From Puffinus mauretanicus (Eukaryota; Chordata; Aves; Procellariiformes; Procellariidae), in NCBI GenBank assembly GCA_023333565.1, contig JAJKFH010001941.1, positions 434,001 through 498,000 on the forward strand: a stretch of 64,000 bases of DNA, written 5' to 3'. The position numbers were made by a program, and so were the translations under genes. The notes beneath the pieces were generated by a model. The model saw only the letters and a list, made by a program, of their open reading frames with translations, made no database searches and was not told where the DNA came from. Of this stretch, positions 48,404-58,936 are shown piece by piece (the first letter of the stretch is position 1; the number at the start of each line of letters is the position of its first letter).

Positions 48404-49905
48404 AATAGAATAGACTTTTAAAAGACTTTAGAATAGAACAGAATTGTTTAGGTTGCAAAAGACCTTTAAGATCGTTGAGTCCAACCGTAAACCTAATACT
48501 GCCAAGTCCACCACTAAACCATGTTCCTAAGGACCACATCTACACATCTTTTAAATACCTCCAGGAATGGTGACTCCATCACTTCCCTGGGCAGCCTGTT
48601 CCAATGCTTGACAACCCTTTCAGTGAAGAAATTTTTCCTAATATCCAATCTAAAGCTCCCCTAGTGCAACTTGAGTCTGTTTCGTCTTGTCCTACCTCTT
48701 GTTACTTGGCAGAAGAGACCAACACCCACCTTGCTACAACCTCCTTCCAGGTAGTTTTAGAGAGCAATAAGGTCTCCCCTCAGCCTCCTCTTCTCCAGGC
48801 TGAAATCCCCAGTTCCCTCAGCCGCTCCTCACAAGACTTGTTCTCCAGACCCTTCACCAGCTTCGTTGCCCTCCTCTGGACACGCTCCAGCACCTCCATG
48901 TCCTTCTTGTAGTGAGGGGCCCAGAACTGAACACAGGATTCGAGGTGCGGCCTCACCAGTGCCACGTACAGGGGCACGATCACCTCCCTACTCCTGCTGG
49001 CCACACTATTTCTGATACAGGCCAGGATGCCGTTGGCCGCCTTGGCCACCTGGGCACACTGCCGGCTCATGTTCAGCCGGCTGTCAACCAGCACCCCCAG
49101 GTCCTTTTCCTCTGGGCAGCTTTCCAGCCACTCTTCCCCAAGCCTGTAGCGTTGCCTGGGGTTGCTGTGACCCAAGTGCAGGACCCGGCACTTGGCCTTG
49201 TTGAACCTCATACAATTGGCCTCGGCCCATCGATCCAGCCTGTCCAGGTCCCTCTGCAGAGCCTTCCTACCCTCCAGCAGATCTACACTCCCGCCCAGCT
49301 TGGTGTCGTCTGCAAACTTACTGAGGGAGCACTCGATCCCCTCGTCCACATCATTGATAAAGATATTGAACAGAACTAGCCCCAATACTGAGCCCTGGAG
49401 AACACCACTTGTGACTGGCTGCCGGCTGGATTTAACTCCCTTCACCACAACTCTTTGGGCCTGGCCGTCCAGCCAGTTTTTTACCCAGCGAAGAGTGCAC
49501 CTGTGTAAGCCATGAGCCGCCAGCTTCTCCAGGAGAATGCTGTGGGAAATGGTGTCAAAGGCTCTGCTAAAGTCTAGGTAGACCACATCCACAGCCTTTC
49601 CTTCATCCACTAAGCGGGTCACGTTGTCATAGAAGGGATCAGGTTGGTCAAGCAGGACCTGCCTTTCATAAACCCATGCTGACTGGGCCTGATCCCCTGG
49701 TTGTCCTGTACATGCCACGTGATGGCACTCACGATGATGTGCTCCATAACCTTCCCTGGCACCGAGGTCAAACTGACAGGCCTGTAGTTCCCCGAATCCT
49801 TCTTCCGGCCCTTCTTATAAATGGATGTCACATTTGCTAACCTCCAGTCAACTGGGACCTCCCTGGTCTTATTCAAGGAAGCCTTAAATTTCCTTAAAAC
49901 CAGGA
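48404..49905 (-). mobile_element. CR1 LINE, 5'-truncated copy, minus strand
   Basis: About 1.5 kb of CR1 in inverted orientation relative to the copy at 19.2 kb, covering the reverse-transcriptase half of ORF2 and the 3' UTR. The 3' UTR, read on the minus strand from about 48520 to 48430, closely parallels the 3' UTR of the other copy (shared stretches such as gtggacttggcagt and gttggactcaa), so both belong to the same or closely related subfamilies. The terminal octamers are degenerate here (agaatagaacagaat and a second tagaatagaa copy at about 48404-48418), so the 3' border is approximate. The 5' border near 49905 is a typical truncation point. Inactive: see the broken ORF2 entry. Confidence 0.95.
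48757..49893 (-). pseudogene. CR1 ORF2 reverse-transcriptase fragment, frameshifted
   Basis: Encodes the reverse transcriptase that copies CR1 RNA into the genome. Read on the minus strand, a first frame (49893-49619) carries the fingers, with [17 protein letters not shown] second frame (49718-48780) carries the palm: the first catalytic Asp in LDFSRAFD (49577-49554), [16 protein letters not shown], and the FADD catalytic box at 49316-49305, followed by the thumb and connection regions. A one-base deletion near 49637 separates the frames, where the family's usual ...NLI-x-FYD continuity is lost. A second shift near 48805 follows ERLRELG, and in the restored frame a TAA occurs at 48759-48757. 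A family-typical Pro after SVLG is Leu here. The endonuclease domain is absent through 5' truncation. Catalytic residues survive but no functional protein can be made. Confidence 0.93.
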
Positions 49906-52900
49906 TAACTTACAGTAGCGTGGAGCTCAGTCTAGCCTGAAAGACCTGCCTGTGGGGAGGTTGTTAGGCAGTTAGCTCACCTAGAGCACCCACGTTCCTG
50001 TGGTTCTGCTGCTGTTGGTAGCTGGGCCATATTGCTGCTAAGCTGACCTAGGTTTGCTGTGATCACACATTTGCCTGCAGAAGATGCTGCCTTAAGCTGT
50101 GCTGGGCCCATCCGGTGGTTCAGCGCTGGCGGCACGTGGGGCTTAGGCTGTGGGGGGAGCTGGTCTCACCTTGACTGGGCTGCAGCGACCACAGTGCAAA
50201 CCCTGCTGCTAAGCCAGGTGGGTGCTCGCCTTCCCTTCTTATCTGTGGCCCTGTACCCACATCTCCTCTGTTAGGAATTTCCTTAAAAAGAAAACATTGA
50301 TGTCTCAATTACAGTTTTTGAATCTGTGTTCTTGCTACTCAGGGTGATGTTTAGGGTGTGTACAAGAGTGACCGCTTGAGATTGTAGCCTGGCTTGCACC
50401 TTAGCTCCTGAGGTGGGGGGATTGTGCCAACAGCTCCCAGGGGCTGCTCCAGCTGCTCAGCCTGGCCAGAACTGCTGCTCCTCACACTGCTCCACGAGCC
50501 CCACCCTGCCTTCTGTACCCCAGCAAAAAACTCTGGAGAGGGGGGTTGGCTTGGTCAGCAGAAGAGCTTAAGCAGTTCCAGAACGGATGGGGGGAAGACT
50601 TGGCTAGAGGAACCAGAGGCTTGGCTGGCTGGAGAATGGGGCAGAGAGTTGCCTGCAAACTTACCATCTAAACAGAGCACAGGCTATTCTCAGGTTTACC
50701 TTCCTTTTTGGCAGACTGTACATCCATATTGAAAATTAAGAGAGTCTGCAAATTGAAGAGCTTGTAAATCATGATTCTAGATAAAATGGTAAAGCCCAGA
50801 AGGACCTAGTTAGCTTTACACTTTTATAGCTTGCACTGACAAGCCAAATCAGTTGTTCAAGTTCACAGTAGTGAAGTAACCTTTTAAAAGCTCTCTTCTC
50901 CGAGACTCTTGTGTTCTGAAATGAACAATGATTAAGGAGCATCAGGCATGTGGCTCAGTGCTTACAAAACCAAAATTCACCCACAAAATTGTTCTGAGAA
51001 ACAGTTTGACTTAGAAGACCTTTGCATCAGAATCTCATGAAGGTTTTTTGGGGAAGCAGGCTGAATTTTTTCCGCTTTTTCAGAGGCAAAGGTAGTTTAC
51101 AAACTATTGGAGCCTTCTGCATAGCTAGGAGCTAACTCCTTACTGAGCGTTCGGTAATAAGTATAACAGTTGTACCTGACTTTTAAGTTTGAAGAGCAAA
51201 ATTATGTGTTGCTTCCATTCAGTGGATTGTAATTTCCATTTTTTAGCATGGTTTCTGCCTTTTTTTTGGAAGTTTAATTTCCATTTGGCTGTTAGAAATT
51301 GGTGTTCTTGTCAGATAAATAGGGATATTTCATTATTACATGCACTTTGTCAAGTTAATACACTGTGTAAGAAGCTGTAGAAGTAAAACACAGGCAGTAT
51401 TAGCATGATACATTTAAATAAGAGTTGTCACAAAACGAGAAAGCATTAAAATAGCTTTTTTTATTGGACAGGAGCATATTCGTTTTTAATAATGAACAGC
51501 ATTAGATAATTGACATCCTACGACTTTTAAAAATCAGCGCAAAGAATGATAACCCTCCATCAACGGTTACTTAGTGGTTTTTGCCCAGTGCATGGAGCTT
51601 GTACTTCTTCAGCAGACAGGACAGCGTGCATGTTGGGAGTAGGGTGAAACCGCAAGTATTTTTTTGCAGGATGTCAGAGGCAAAATTGCTTTCCTGGAAT
51701 GTGGCAATTCCTGAATTTCAGTCTAAGGGGAAGCTAGATGCAATCAGCTGTGTCACTGCCTGAGGCCGGCCTCGCCTCCGGGTTTCCTGTCTACTGCTCT
51801 CCCTGCGCTAGATACAGAGTGGGAGCAGGGGGAGGGACTGCGAGCTGGGATTTATCATCTGGTGCAGAATTTCGTAAGAAAGAAATCCATCCAGCAACAT
51901 GCACCTGCATGACGGGGGAGTGGGGACAGTGTTCACACCTCGGTTATTTGGCTGCCCTGGCTGTAAGAGTGAAGTGCCTGACAGAGAAGCTTTTGTGTGT
52001 TTCCCCCAGGAGAAAAGCTGGTGGGTGGGTGGTCAGCACTGGGTAAGCCAACAAGAGGATGCCTCAGCCATCTTCAGCTCCCACCACTTAAAAAATAAAG
52101 TATGGGAGCTATGGGAAAGGAGTTGCATGCGGGGATGGCAATGGGCAGTGAAAGGGAGATCCTTTCCAGCCTTGCCTTCCTGTGCAGGGACAGGGAAGTA
52201 GTTTGTTCTCTTCTTCCCGTTTCTGGAAGGTGTGTTAAAGCTCTGAAAGAAAAGTTTTCTTTAGCTGAGGGGAAACGCGATGCGCTAGAAATAAAATAGC
52301 TGTAAAGGAGATCATCTTATAAAATGTAAAACAGTGCAACAAAAAAGCTGAATTTGGGAGTATAGTGGTGGCTTTTAAGGATTTTAAACGGCCAAGTGGC
52401 TGGTTCCAGCACTTAAGCACCATCCTCTCTTGAAAGATTGATGGTCTTAAGATATTAAAATATAAAAAGGTGAAGGCTTGCAGCATACCTCAGGTGCTTA
52501 AGGCTGGAGTGGCTGTCACAACCAGTTCCAGTGGGTACTTTGTATTTTGCGGATGATAGATATGGAAAAAGGGTTCTGTGGGGAAGCAAAAGGAGGAAAA
52601 GGAAATCTGAGTGCACCTGAGGACTGCAGTGAGGCTCCTGAAGTGATGTAGAGGAGCAGATCTTGAGTAATTCCCTCTGGACCTCATGGGGGAGAGGGTT
52701 TTGGTTTGCACCTCTAACAGTGGTTTCTTTGGGAAAGAGCTGCCTTGGCTTGGTGGTTTTCATAACTCTCCACCCATCGATTTGGTTTTGTGTGTCAATT
52801 TGTATATGCCATGGAGAGGACAAAAAAGACTTAATTCTACAGATTTATTAAGCTGACATCTTTCTCTGGCCCTTAGCTCTTGGGGCTGTCCAAGGTCTAT

Positions 52901-55900
52901 GTTATCGAGACTGGTTTATGGCAGTGGGTATTGAGGACAATTGTTTTACCGTGCTTATTTATTTTATTTTAATATTAAGTAGAGCTAAGTGCATTGAATC
53001 TTCATTTAATTGTTGATAACTAAAAGCAAATACGTATGGTTGTAGAAGAGTTTCTTAAAAAACGCTATGGATCACATTGCATTTTCTCTGTCCCTGAAGT
53101 TTTTGTTTTGTTTCCTGGTCTTTAAAATTTTGCATTATGGTTGTGTGTGACATACTTACAAAGAGAGCAGCCCTGTCACCAAGGAACACTGTGAAATGTT
53201 TAATCTGGCATTTCTAAGTGATGAAATTAAAGAAGATAAGAATAAAAGCACTGCAATAGCAAAATCTATTTCCAGCTGGTTCTGCATAGAAACAGCATCA
53301 TATGCAGCACACCAAAATGCTTCCAGTCTTACCTGCTGTCCGTAAACCCAGGAAGAGGCTCCATGTAGGAAGAGGGAAGGTGTATGGATGTTTCTTACTA
53401 TTAACACCAGGTAATGGGAGGGTTTTTCTAAGGGTGCCTGAACGCTTTTTATGATGGAGAGAAGTCATGTGAGAGCATAAAAAAATGTTGCAGAGAAGAT
53501 GCTGGAGCCCAGGGCCTTTCAAATTGCAAGTCAACTGAATGTTTTCAACCTATTATTTAGCTGAGTATCAAGGGCTAGAACATCATAAAAAGCTGGTACG
53601 TGGGGAAGGTACCCTGCTGTGGCACTTCATAACCTGAATTGGGGCAGTGAATCTGTATACAGAGGAGAGCGAAAGTGGGAAAAAATCTGAAATAAAGGTG
53701 CATTGGCACTAATGTGCTAGTGACCTATTTATGGGTAAGGTAGATGCAGAGAAGGAAAAACTCCTTTGGGGTTATATGCCTTATTGATGAGTTACAAATG
53801 AATGTATGTGGTTCAGCCTGCACCCCTCCCACTCCCCTCCGCTACCCCGCTGGGGTCAACCCAGGCTGGGTCCAGTGCCATGGAGAGGACTTTGTATCGG
53901 TGAAATGCTGCTGCTGCTTCCTATTTTTATAGCTCAACCAGGCTTAAATAACATAGTTAGGTCTTCTGGTATTTAGTGCTTTACAGCACTAGGGGTTTTT
54001 GTTGTTGGAATTGTGCGGTGGTGAGAGGAATGGTGAGGAAATTTTGCAGTCTGCTGGGGCTTGTCTCGGCTTAAGCGCTCTGTGTAGGACATCTCTCAGA
54101 ACACCGTGGAAATCTGTTCCATGACTGACTGGTTGGAAGAACAAGGGAGCTCTGTGCACATACGCAATAGATGGCTGCCCCTCCACAAGCTCTGCGGTTA
54201 ATGGAAATGGTAGTGACAGGGGCTGGCAGTTGGGGTGCCCACGGCTCCTGTTGCTGCCAGCAGCGGTGTCTGGCCAAAGGTGAACCCGTATCAGCATCTT
54301 CTGAAATCCTACCTTTACTGGAATTGGTGGGTCGTTTGCACATTACAGACAGGGTTATAGCAAGTGTTTATATTTATTTGTGCTCCAGGTGTTAAAGAAG
54401 CACAACTTGATTCATGTGTCCTTTACAAACAGTTTACAGGGGTAGGACACTGCCTAAAGGTGACAGTAGTAGAGGTGTGATAGCTGTTGGAGGAGCTAAT
54501 GAACAAATTTGGTTTAGGCAGGAGATTTTGTTTTAATTTGCTGGTGAACCTCCAAGCTACGATGTTTCCTCTCTTACTCCAGAATTAGGAGCCATTTACT
54601 CCAAGCCTCTCTTTCAAGCTTTGCAACTTCATTTTGCCCGTTTGTTTTAGGCAGATCTCTTGGTGAGTCCATGCCTCAGTTTTTGTCAGTTTTAAAATTA
54701 GGATACTTTTCCTTAACTATCTTCCAGGGAGATAGTTGCCTCCGAAGTAGAAACTGCTCTGCATATTGGAACAGCTCTCCAATGGCTAAATAAGTGTTTC
54801 TATTAAAGGGGTCCTCGCTAACTTAGACTGAAAGGGAAATTTGAATGAAGCACTCCATTGTGCCATCTTGTGGTGTCCCCTGTCATGTTCGGTAAATTAA
54901 TTTGAAAGGTGCTTCTCTTCTCTTGAAACACAGCAGATTTATTGCCAGCAGTTCTGATATCCGACCTCACTGTTTTGTAAAAACCCATTTCAACTAAAAA
55001 CTGTTCTCCATACCATCCTTTGCTGTCCAGAAAATATGCAACATGGGGGGCCGTACAGATCAGGCTTGAGTTTTTAATGCAGTACAACGGTAGTAAGGAC
55101 CAGTGAAAACCCGTGCTCTGTACAGTGTGCCGGTGGCAGGGCAGAGGGCAGGCAGGCACTCTGTCAGCGGCACCAGCGAGGGGACCTTGTTGAGGAAGCT
55201 GTGGTTGACTTCAGGAATGATCATAGAGAAACATGCAGCAGAGCAGCCCTTCGTGGGGATGGCCGAGGTCGTTACTTGCGCTGCAGAGCTTACCCCTGTC
55301 TTGGGCAGGAGAGAATCGTACTGATGCAAATAACAGCTTCCCTGATGAGGGTCTGCTCCGGGGTGTATTTTGCGTAGGTCTTTGGCTGGCCGCACAGGCA
55401 CTGACAACTTGGGCAAGCCTGGGAATGTGTTCAGCTTGGCAAAGGTCAGCTGAGGGAGGGAGAAGTTCTGGGTTTTGTGTGTGAATGCCAAGAACTGAAT
55501 GGCACTAACCCTTTCCCGAAGGATCTTCCCCAGCTACAACAGACTGCTTTAGTGCTGGTGGATAAATAGGTAGGCGTTTGGAACAAGAGTGAGTAAGGTT
55601 TGTCAATGGTTTTATCGTAGATGACACTTTTACAGTAGCTGAGACCAAATGATCAGAGTCAAATTCGGCCTCAGACAACTGAGAGGGCTGTGGGTGAAGG
55701 TGGTGGTGCTGCGTTGGGGCTGAACTGAGCCACTGTGCTGGTGCCAGTGTTCTGCAGAGAAACCCACCGTATGCCAAGTGATACCACCATTTCAGAAGCA
55801 GCATACGTGTTCGTGTTGTGCCTGAGCTAATTAGCCCTCCAAAAAGACCTCCAAGATGTCAGCTAGCCTCTTTGTGTAGAGAGGCTCAGTGCTTTTAACA

Positions 55901-57962
55901 GAGACCGCCTCGCTCGAAACCAGCTCTAATATCTCTAACATGGTGCTGAAAGGGGCCTTTTATCTAATCGAACTCCAGTCGCTTCAGGATGGAGCATTTC
56001 CAACATCAAGCATGCAACGCAGGAAATGAACCATCGATCCTATAGGGACTGAGACAGACTGGATGCTCTAACATGTATTGATTCATCTGTATTTTAACAA
56101 AACAAAAACTGTATTAGTGCTGCTGCTTTACCTGACATTATTATGTGTACATTAGATATTGAATCAGTAGTAGTAATGGAAAGCTTATGATAGAAATCAT
56201 AAAGCAACTAATAAGCATGGAAACTTAAAAAATAATGATGATACTTGGAGTAATAATGGTAATGAATACTGATAAAAATAAGGATGGTATAGCTAAGAGG
56301 TATATAAAGAAAAGCAATTGTCTTCTGGAGTTCAAAGAATTCTCAAAATGATGGATATCTAAATAAGAAAACCTGTCACGAATGCTTCTTTCCTCAAGTA
56401 AATGGTAATAGAGGAGACTGAAGCAGTTTGAGGCTAACAAAATGGCAAATGCTGGGAGGAAAAGAAACTATGGTGGAAGGAAAGGATAAGGAAGTATATT
56501 TTAAGAGGTAAAACTGCAAAAGTTGATCAAAAAAGTACTAAGCTTTTTTTTTTATATATATCTATGTCAGTCAGTTTTCAGCAAGAGAAAAACATTTGGC
56601 TAATCCATCATTATTTTGAGATTTCAGCAGAGGGAAGTTTCAAAACATCTGTGCTAGTGAGTGGAGCGAGCATGATGCGACTTCCCGGGGCCTGTGAAGT
56701 GCTGGGGTGGTTTCATTTTGGTTTATTTTGTCACGAAGACGTGTATGCTTGCTGTGTTTTCCAGAACTCTCTATTCCTGGGCATTTTAAAAAAGGGTAGG
56801 GATTTTTAAAAGATTTGTTTAATTTGCTTGTGAATTTGAAACCATTTTAAATATAGATAAGGTGACTTGAGTTGATGTGGTCTGTCTGGCAAAGTAGATG
56901 CAATTAGCACGGAGCTGTGTTGCTGATCTTCCCAAGACTGACTGCCATTTAGGGTGGCTGGATTAACCCAGTGCAACCCTGTTAATTTAACTTGCAGTGC
57001 TAAAATGGGTAATAAGGCTAGATTTTGACAATAAATCACAAAATGCATCTGTATGTTTCTGTTTTGTTGATATACTTGCTGAGGATCTGTGTTCACGTTA
57101 ATTTTACTTACTGAAACAAATTATTTATTCTGGTAAATAGAAGATGACCTCATAGGTCATGAGTCTCTGGAGAAATAATTTGCAGGGTATGTTTTTGGTG
57201 AACGTTTCCAAATTGATTTCCAAATTTTAACTTGTTTCATATACGTTGTGAGTAGTGTAGAGTCAGTCATGGAATTTAGAGTGATAAAAATGTTAAGAAA
57301 TCATTAACTCGGGTATCTGTGTGTGAGTAGGAGTCATTTAACATTCAATTTATAATCCCATTTTGCGCGTGAAAAAAGGCAGAGTAGGAAGACAGACTGA
57401 AGCTACTGTAAACTAAATATAACTCTCCTTGATTGTCCCTTCCGTGCAGCAGCAGCCAGGTTATGTACCTCGTATAAAATTCACCTGGATGTGCTTGCTG
57501 CCTTCACGTCAGTCACTCGCAAACCTTTTGGCTTACAGGTGTGTTAAAGCGTGAATCCGCTCCTGAGTCTCTTTCTTTACCCTGTATGTGCTTATCTTTT
57601 GATGGGATCTTTTAACTTTATTAATGATGGAATACCACTTGTGACCAAACAAAATAGTTATGGAGGAATGGGATTGTGACTTGTTGAGCTGAACACGTGA
57701 ACATTTTCTTATCAGAAGATAAGGTAGGTTATACACCGTGCCCAGCTGACATTCCTGATGGGTTGTGAGCGAGGCAGTGCTTTGTTCAGAGTTGTCCTTG
57801 GATAGGGGTCTGTTCCTCTGAGTCTGGTTTTCAAAGTGACTTTGACCATGACACTCCTTCTCCTGTACTCAAGGTTCTCTGGCTGCAAAATAAGCATAAT
57901 GGTGGCAGAATCTTCTCTGTAAGATGCTTGAGAACTGCTAGAGAGTAACTGGGGGCTTTTGC
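49906..57962. other. non-coding stretch, no confirmed gene
   Basis: Unique DNA. Just beyond the CR1 5' end the sequence is GC-richer (50060-50660) with several short open frames on both strands that look like GC-driven chance. Minus-strand donor-like sites at about 50663 (GATG-gtaagt) and 53331 (GCAG-gtaaga) are strong but have weak acceptors. Open frames of 113 and 143 codons on the minus strand (54818-55159, 55060-55491) have no recognisable content. A CTCF-like site is listed separately. AT-rich sequence dominates from 56050 to 57500. Confidence 0.55.
54860..54873 (-). promoter_or_regulatory. CTCF-like motif
   Basis: The minus strand reads CCACAAGATGGCAC, which fits the core CTCF pattern (CCA..AGRKGGC) with about two mismatches in the 15-base consensus. 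CTCF binds such sites to anchor chromatin loops. A single motif match has a substantial false-positive rate. Confidence 0.3.
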
Positions 57963-57994
57963 TTTTTAGTTTCTTTGCATGAAGAAACTAAAAA
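57963..57994. repeat. perfect hairpin, 13-bp arms, 6-nt loop
   Basis: TTTTTAGTTTCTT (57963-57975) is followed by a six-base loop and its exact reverse complement AAGAAACTAAAAA (57982-57994). A perfect 13-bp inverted repeat this tight is not expected by chance in a window this size, though AT-richness lowers the surprise. The left arm contains the AG (57968-57969) that would serve as acceptor of the open block that follows. Confidence 0.9.
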
Positions 57995-58329
57995 CTCCAG
58001 GAAATCTAGAATCTGCCCATTCATAAAACCGAGTGCCTCCTGGATACTTCTGAAAGCCCTAGACAATTTTGCAATTAAGCACATAGTCATTATTCATGTC
58101 AGAGGAATGCAACAGAGACCTGCGACTTCCTTCAAAATAGTTCGGTGCCTAAAAGGGGACTTGAACTGTCAGTGTGAAAACACCTCCGGTGCCTCTGCCT
58201 TTGGTGCCAACATCGTATTTTGCAAGGGAAGGCATACAGTGATACGTTGTTTTAAGTATTCTATAATGTATGTTCTGTTGCCCTTGCAAGTACTAACAAG
58301 CATGCAGAATCCTATTGACAGAGACATGG
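57970..58329 (+). other. candidate 360-nt coding exon (unconfirmed)
   Basis: An acceptor-like gggggcttttgctttttag ends at 57969 and a donor, ACATGG followed by gtgagc, starts at 58330. The 360 bases between them are open for 119 codons in one frame (entered and left in phase 1), an unusually long run for DNA of this AT content. The peptide contains several cysteines (for example in VRCLKGDLNCQCENTSG), but I recognise no domain, signal peptide or transposon motif. The acceptor sits inside a perfect hairpin, which would be expected to hinder splicing. Alternatives are a fragment of an unknown repeat or a chance open frame. Confidence 0.2.
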
Positions 58330-58647
58330 GTGAGCCGGTATCTTAATAGCCATTATTTGTTTATGTACTGCAGCCTTATCGAGGAGGAGGAGGTCACTGA
58401 AAAATGCTCATGTTTCGCAGCTTATCCAACAAATCTTAAGTTGATTTGGGGTAGAGGCTACTATGTTGCTAAATGTGAACAAAAATGGTGATGTTAAAAT
58501 GCAGATGTTGCGTAAAAGTTCGAAAAGATTGAAAAAAATAATCAGAAGGCAGTAAACTAAAGCTGATCCTGTCAAAGGTCACGATGCATACTCATGGATT
58601 TTAGCAGCTAAAATTGTGCTAAATGCCAAGCCTCCTCTTGGCCAATT

Positions 58648-58693
58648 CTGCCATTGTCAAAAAAAAAAAACCATCTAGTCCTGCCGTTGTCAA
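58648..58693. repeat. 13-bp imperfect direct repeat around an A run
   Basis: ctgccattgtcaa (58648-58660) and ctgccgttgtcaa (58681-58693) differ at one base and flank a 20-base insert that begins with A residues. The layout resembles a target-site duplication around a tiny A-tailed insertion, or a slippage duplication. Confidence 0.7.
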
Positions 58694-58873
58694 GATGGGA
58701 CATTAATTTTGCAGTAATAATTGACTTTGACTTCAATTGACTTTATTAAAAATCACACTCTACTTGTTTGTGACAGTCTCAACTATGAAACCTGTAGAAA
58801 CCTCAATGTTATTCGATTAGAGGGCTCAGGCTTTTTTGTACCATCTTATTGCTCAAGAGTAGTTTCTTTACAG

Positions 58874-58936
58874 GCTGAGTGGGGAGTATCATCTTACAGC
58901 AGTCCTCTCCTTTGCATGCAAATGCATCTTCTTAAG
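58874..58936 (+). other. candidate 63-nt exon (unconfirmed)
   Basis: The acceptor gagtagtttctttacag ends at 58873 and a near-perfect donor, AAG followed by gtaagt, starts at 58937. The 63 bases are open in phase 0 (21 codons, including AEWGVSSYSSPLLCMQ), and a second frame is also open. Being a multiple of three it would be a frame-neutral cassette. The next strong plus-strand candidate, 61128-61178, is also phase 0 on both sides. The product is unrecognised. Confidence 0.22.

Noticed and set aside
48912..49515. Plus-strand open frames of 107-155 codons across the CR1 copy
   Set aside because: They are antisense shadows of the minus-strand CR1 reverse transcriptase.
51670..52042. Plus-strand segment from tttttttgcag to ACTGG-gtaagc
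   Set aside because: No frame is open across it; the open frame that ends at the donor begins after an in-frame stop with a poor start context.
55060..55491. 143-codon minus-strand open frame
   Set aside because: No recognisable motif, no good splice borders at its ends, and overlapping open frames on both strands in GC-balanced DNA; best seen as chance.
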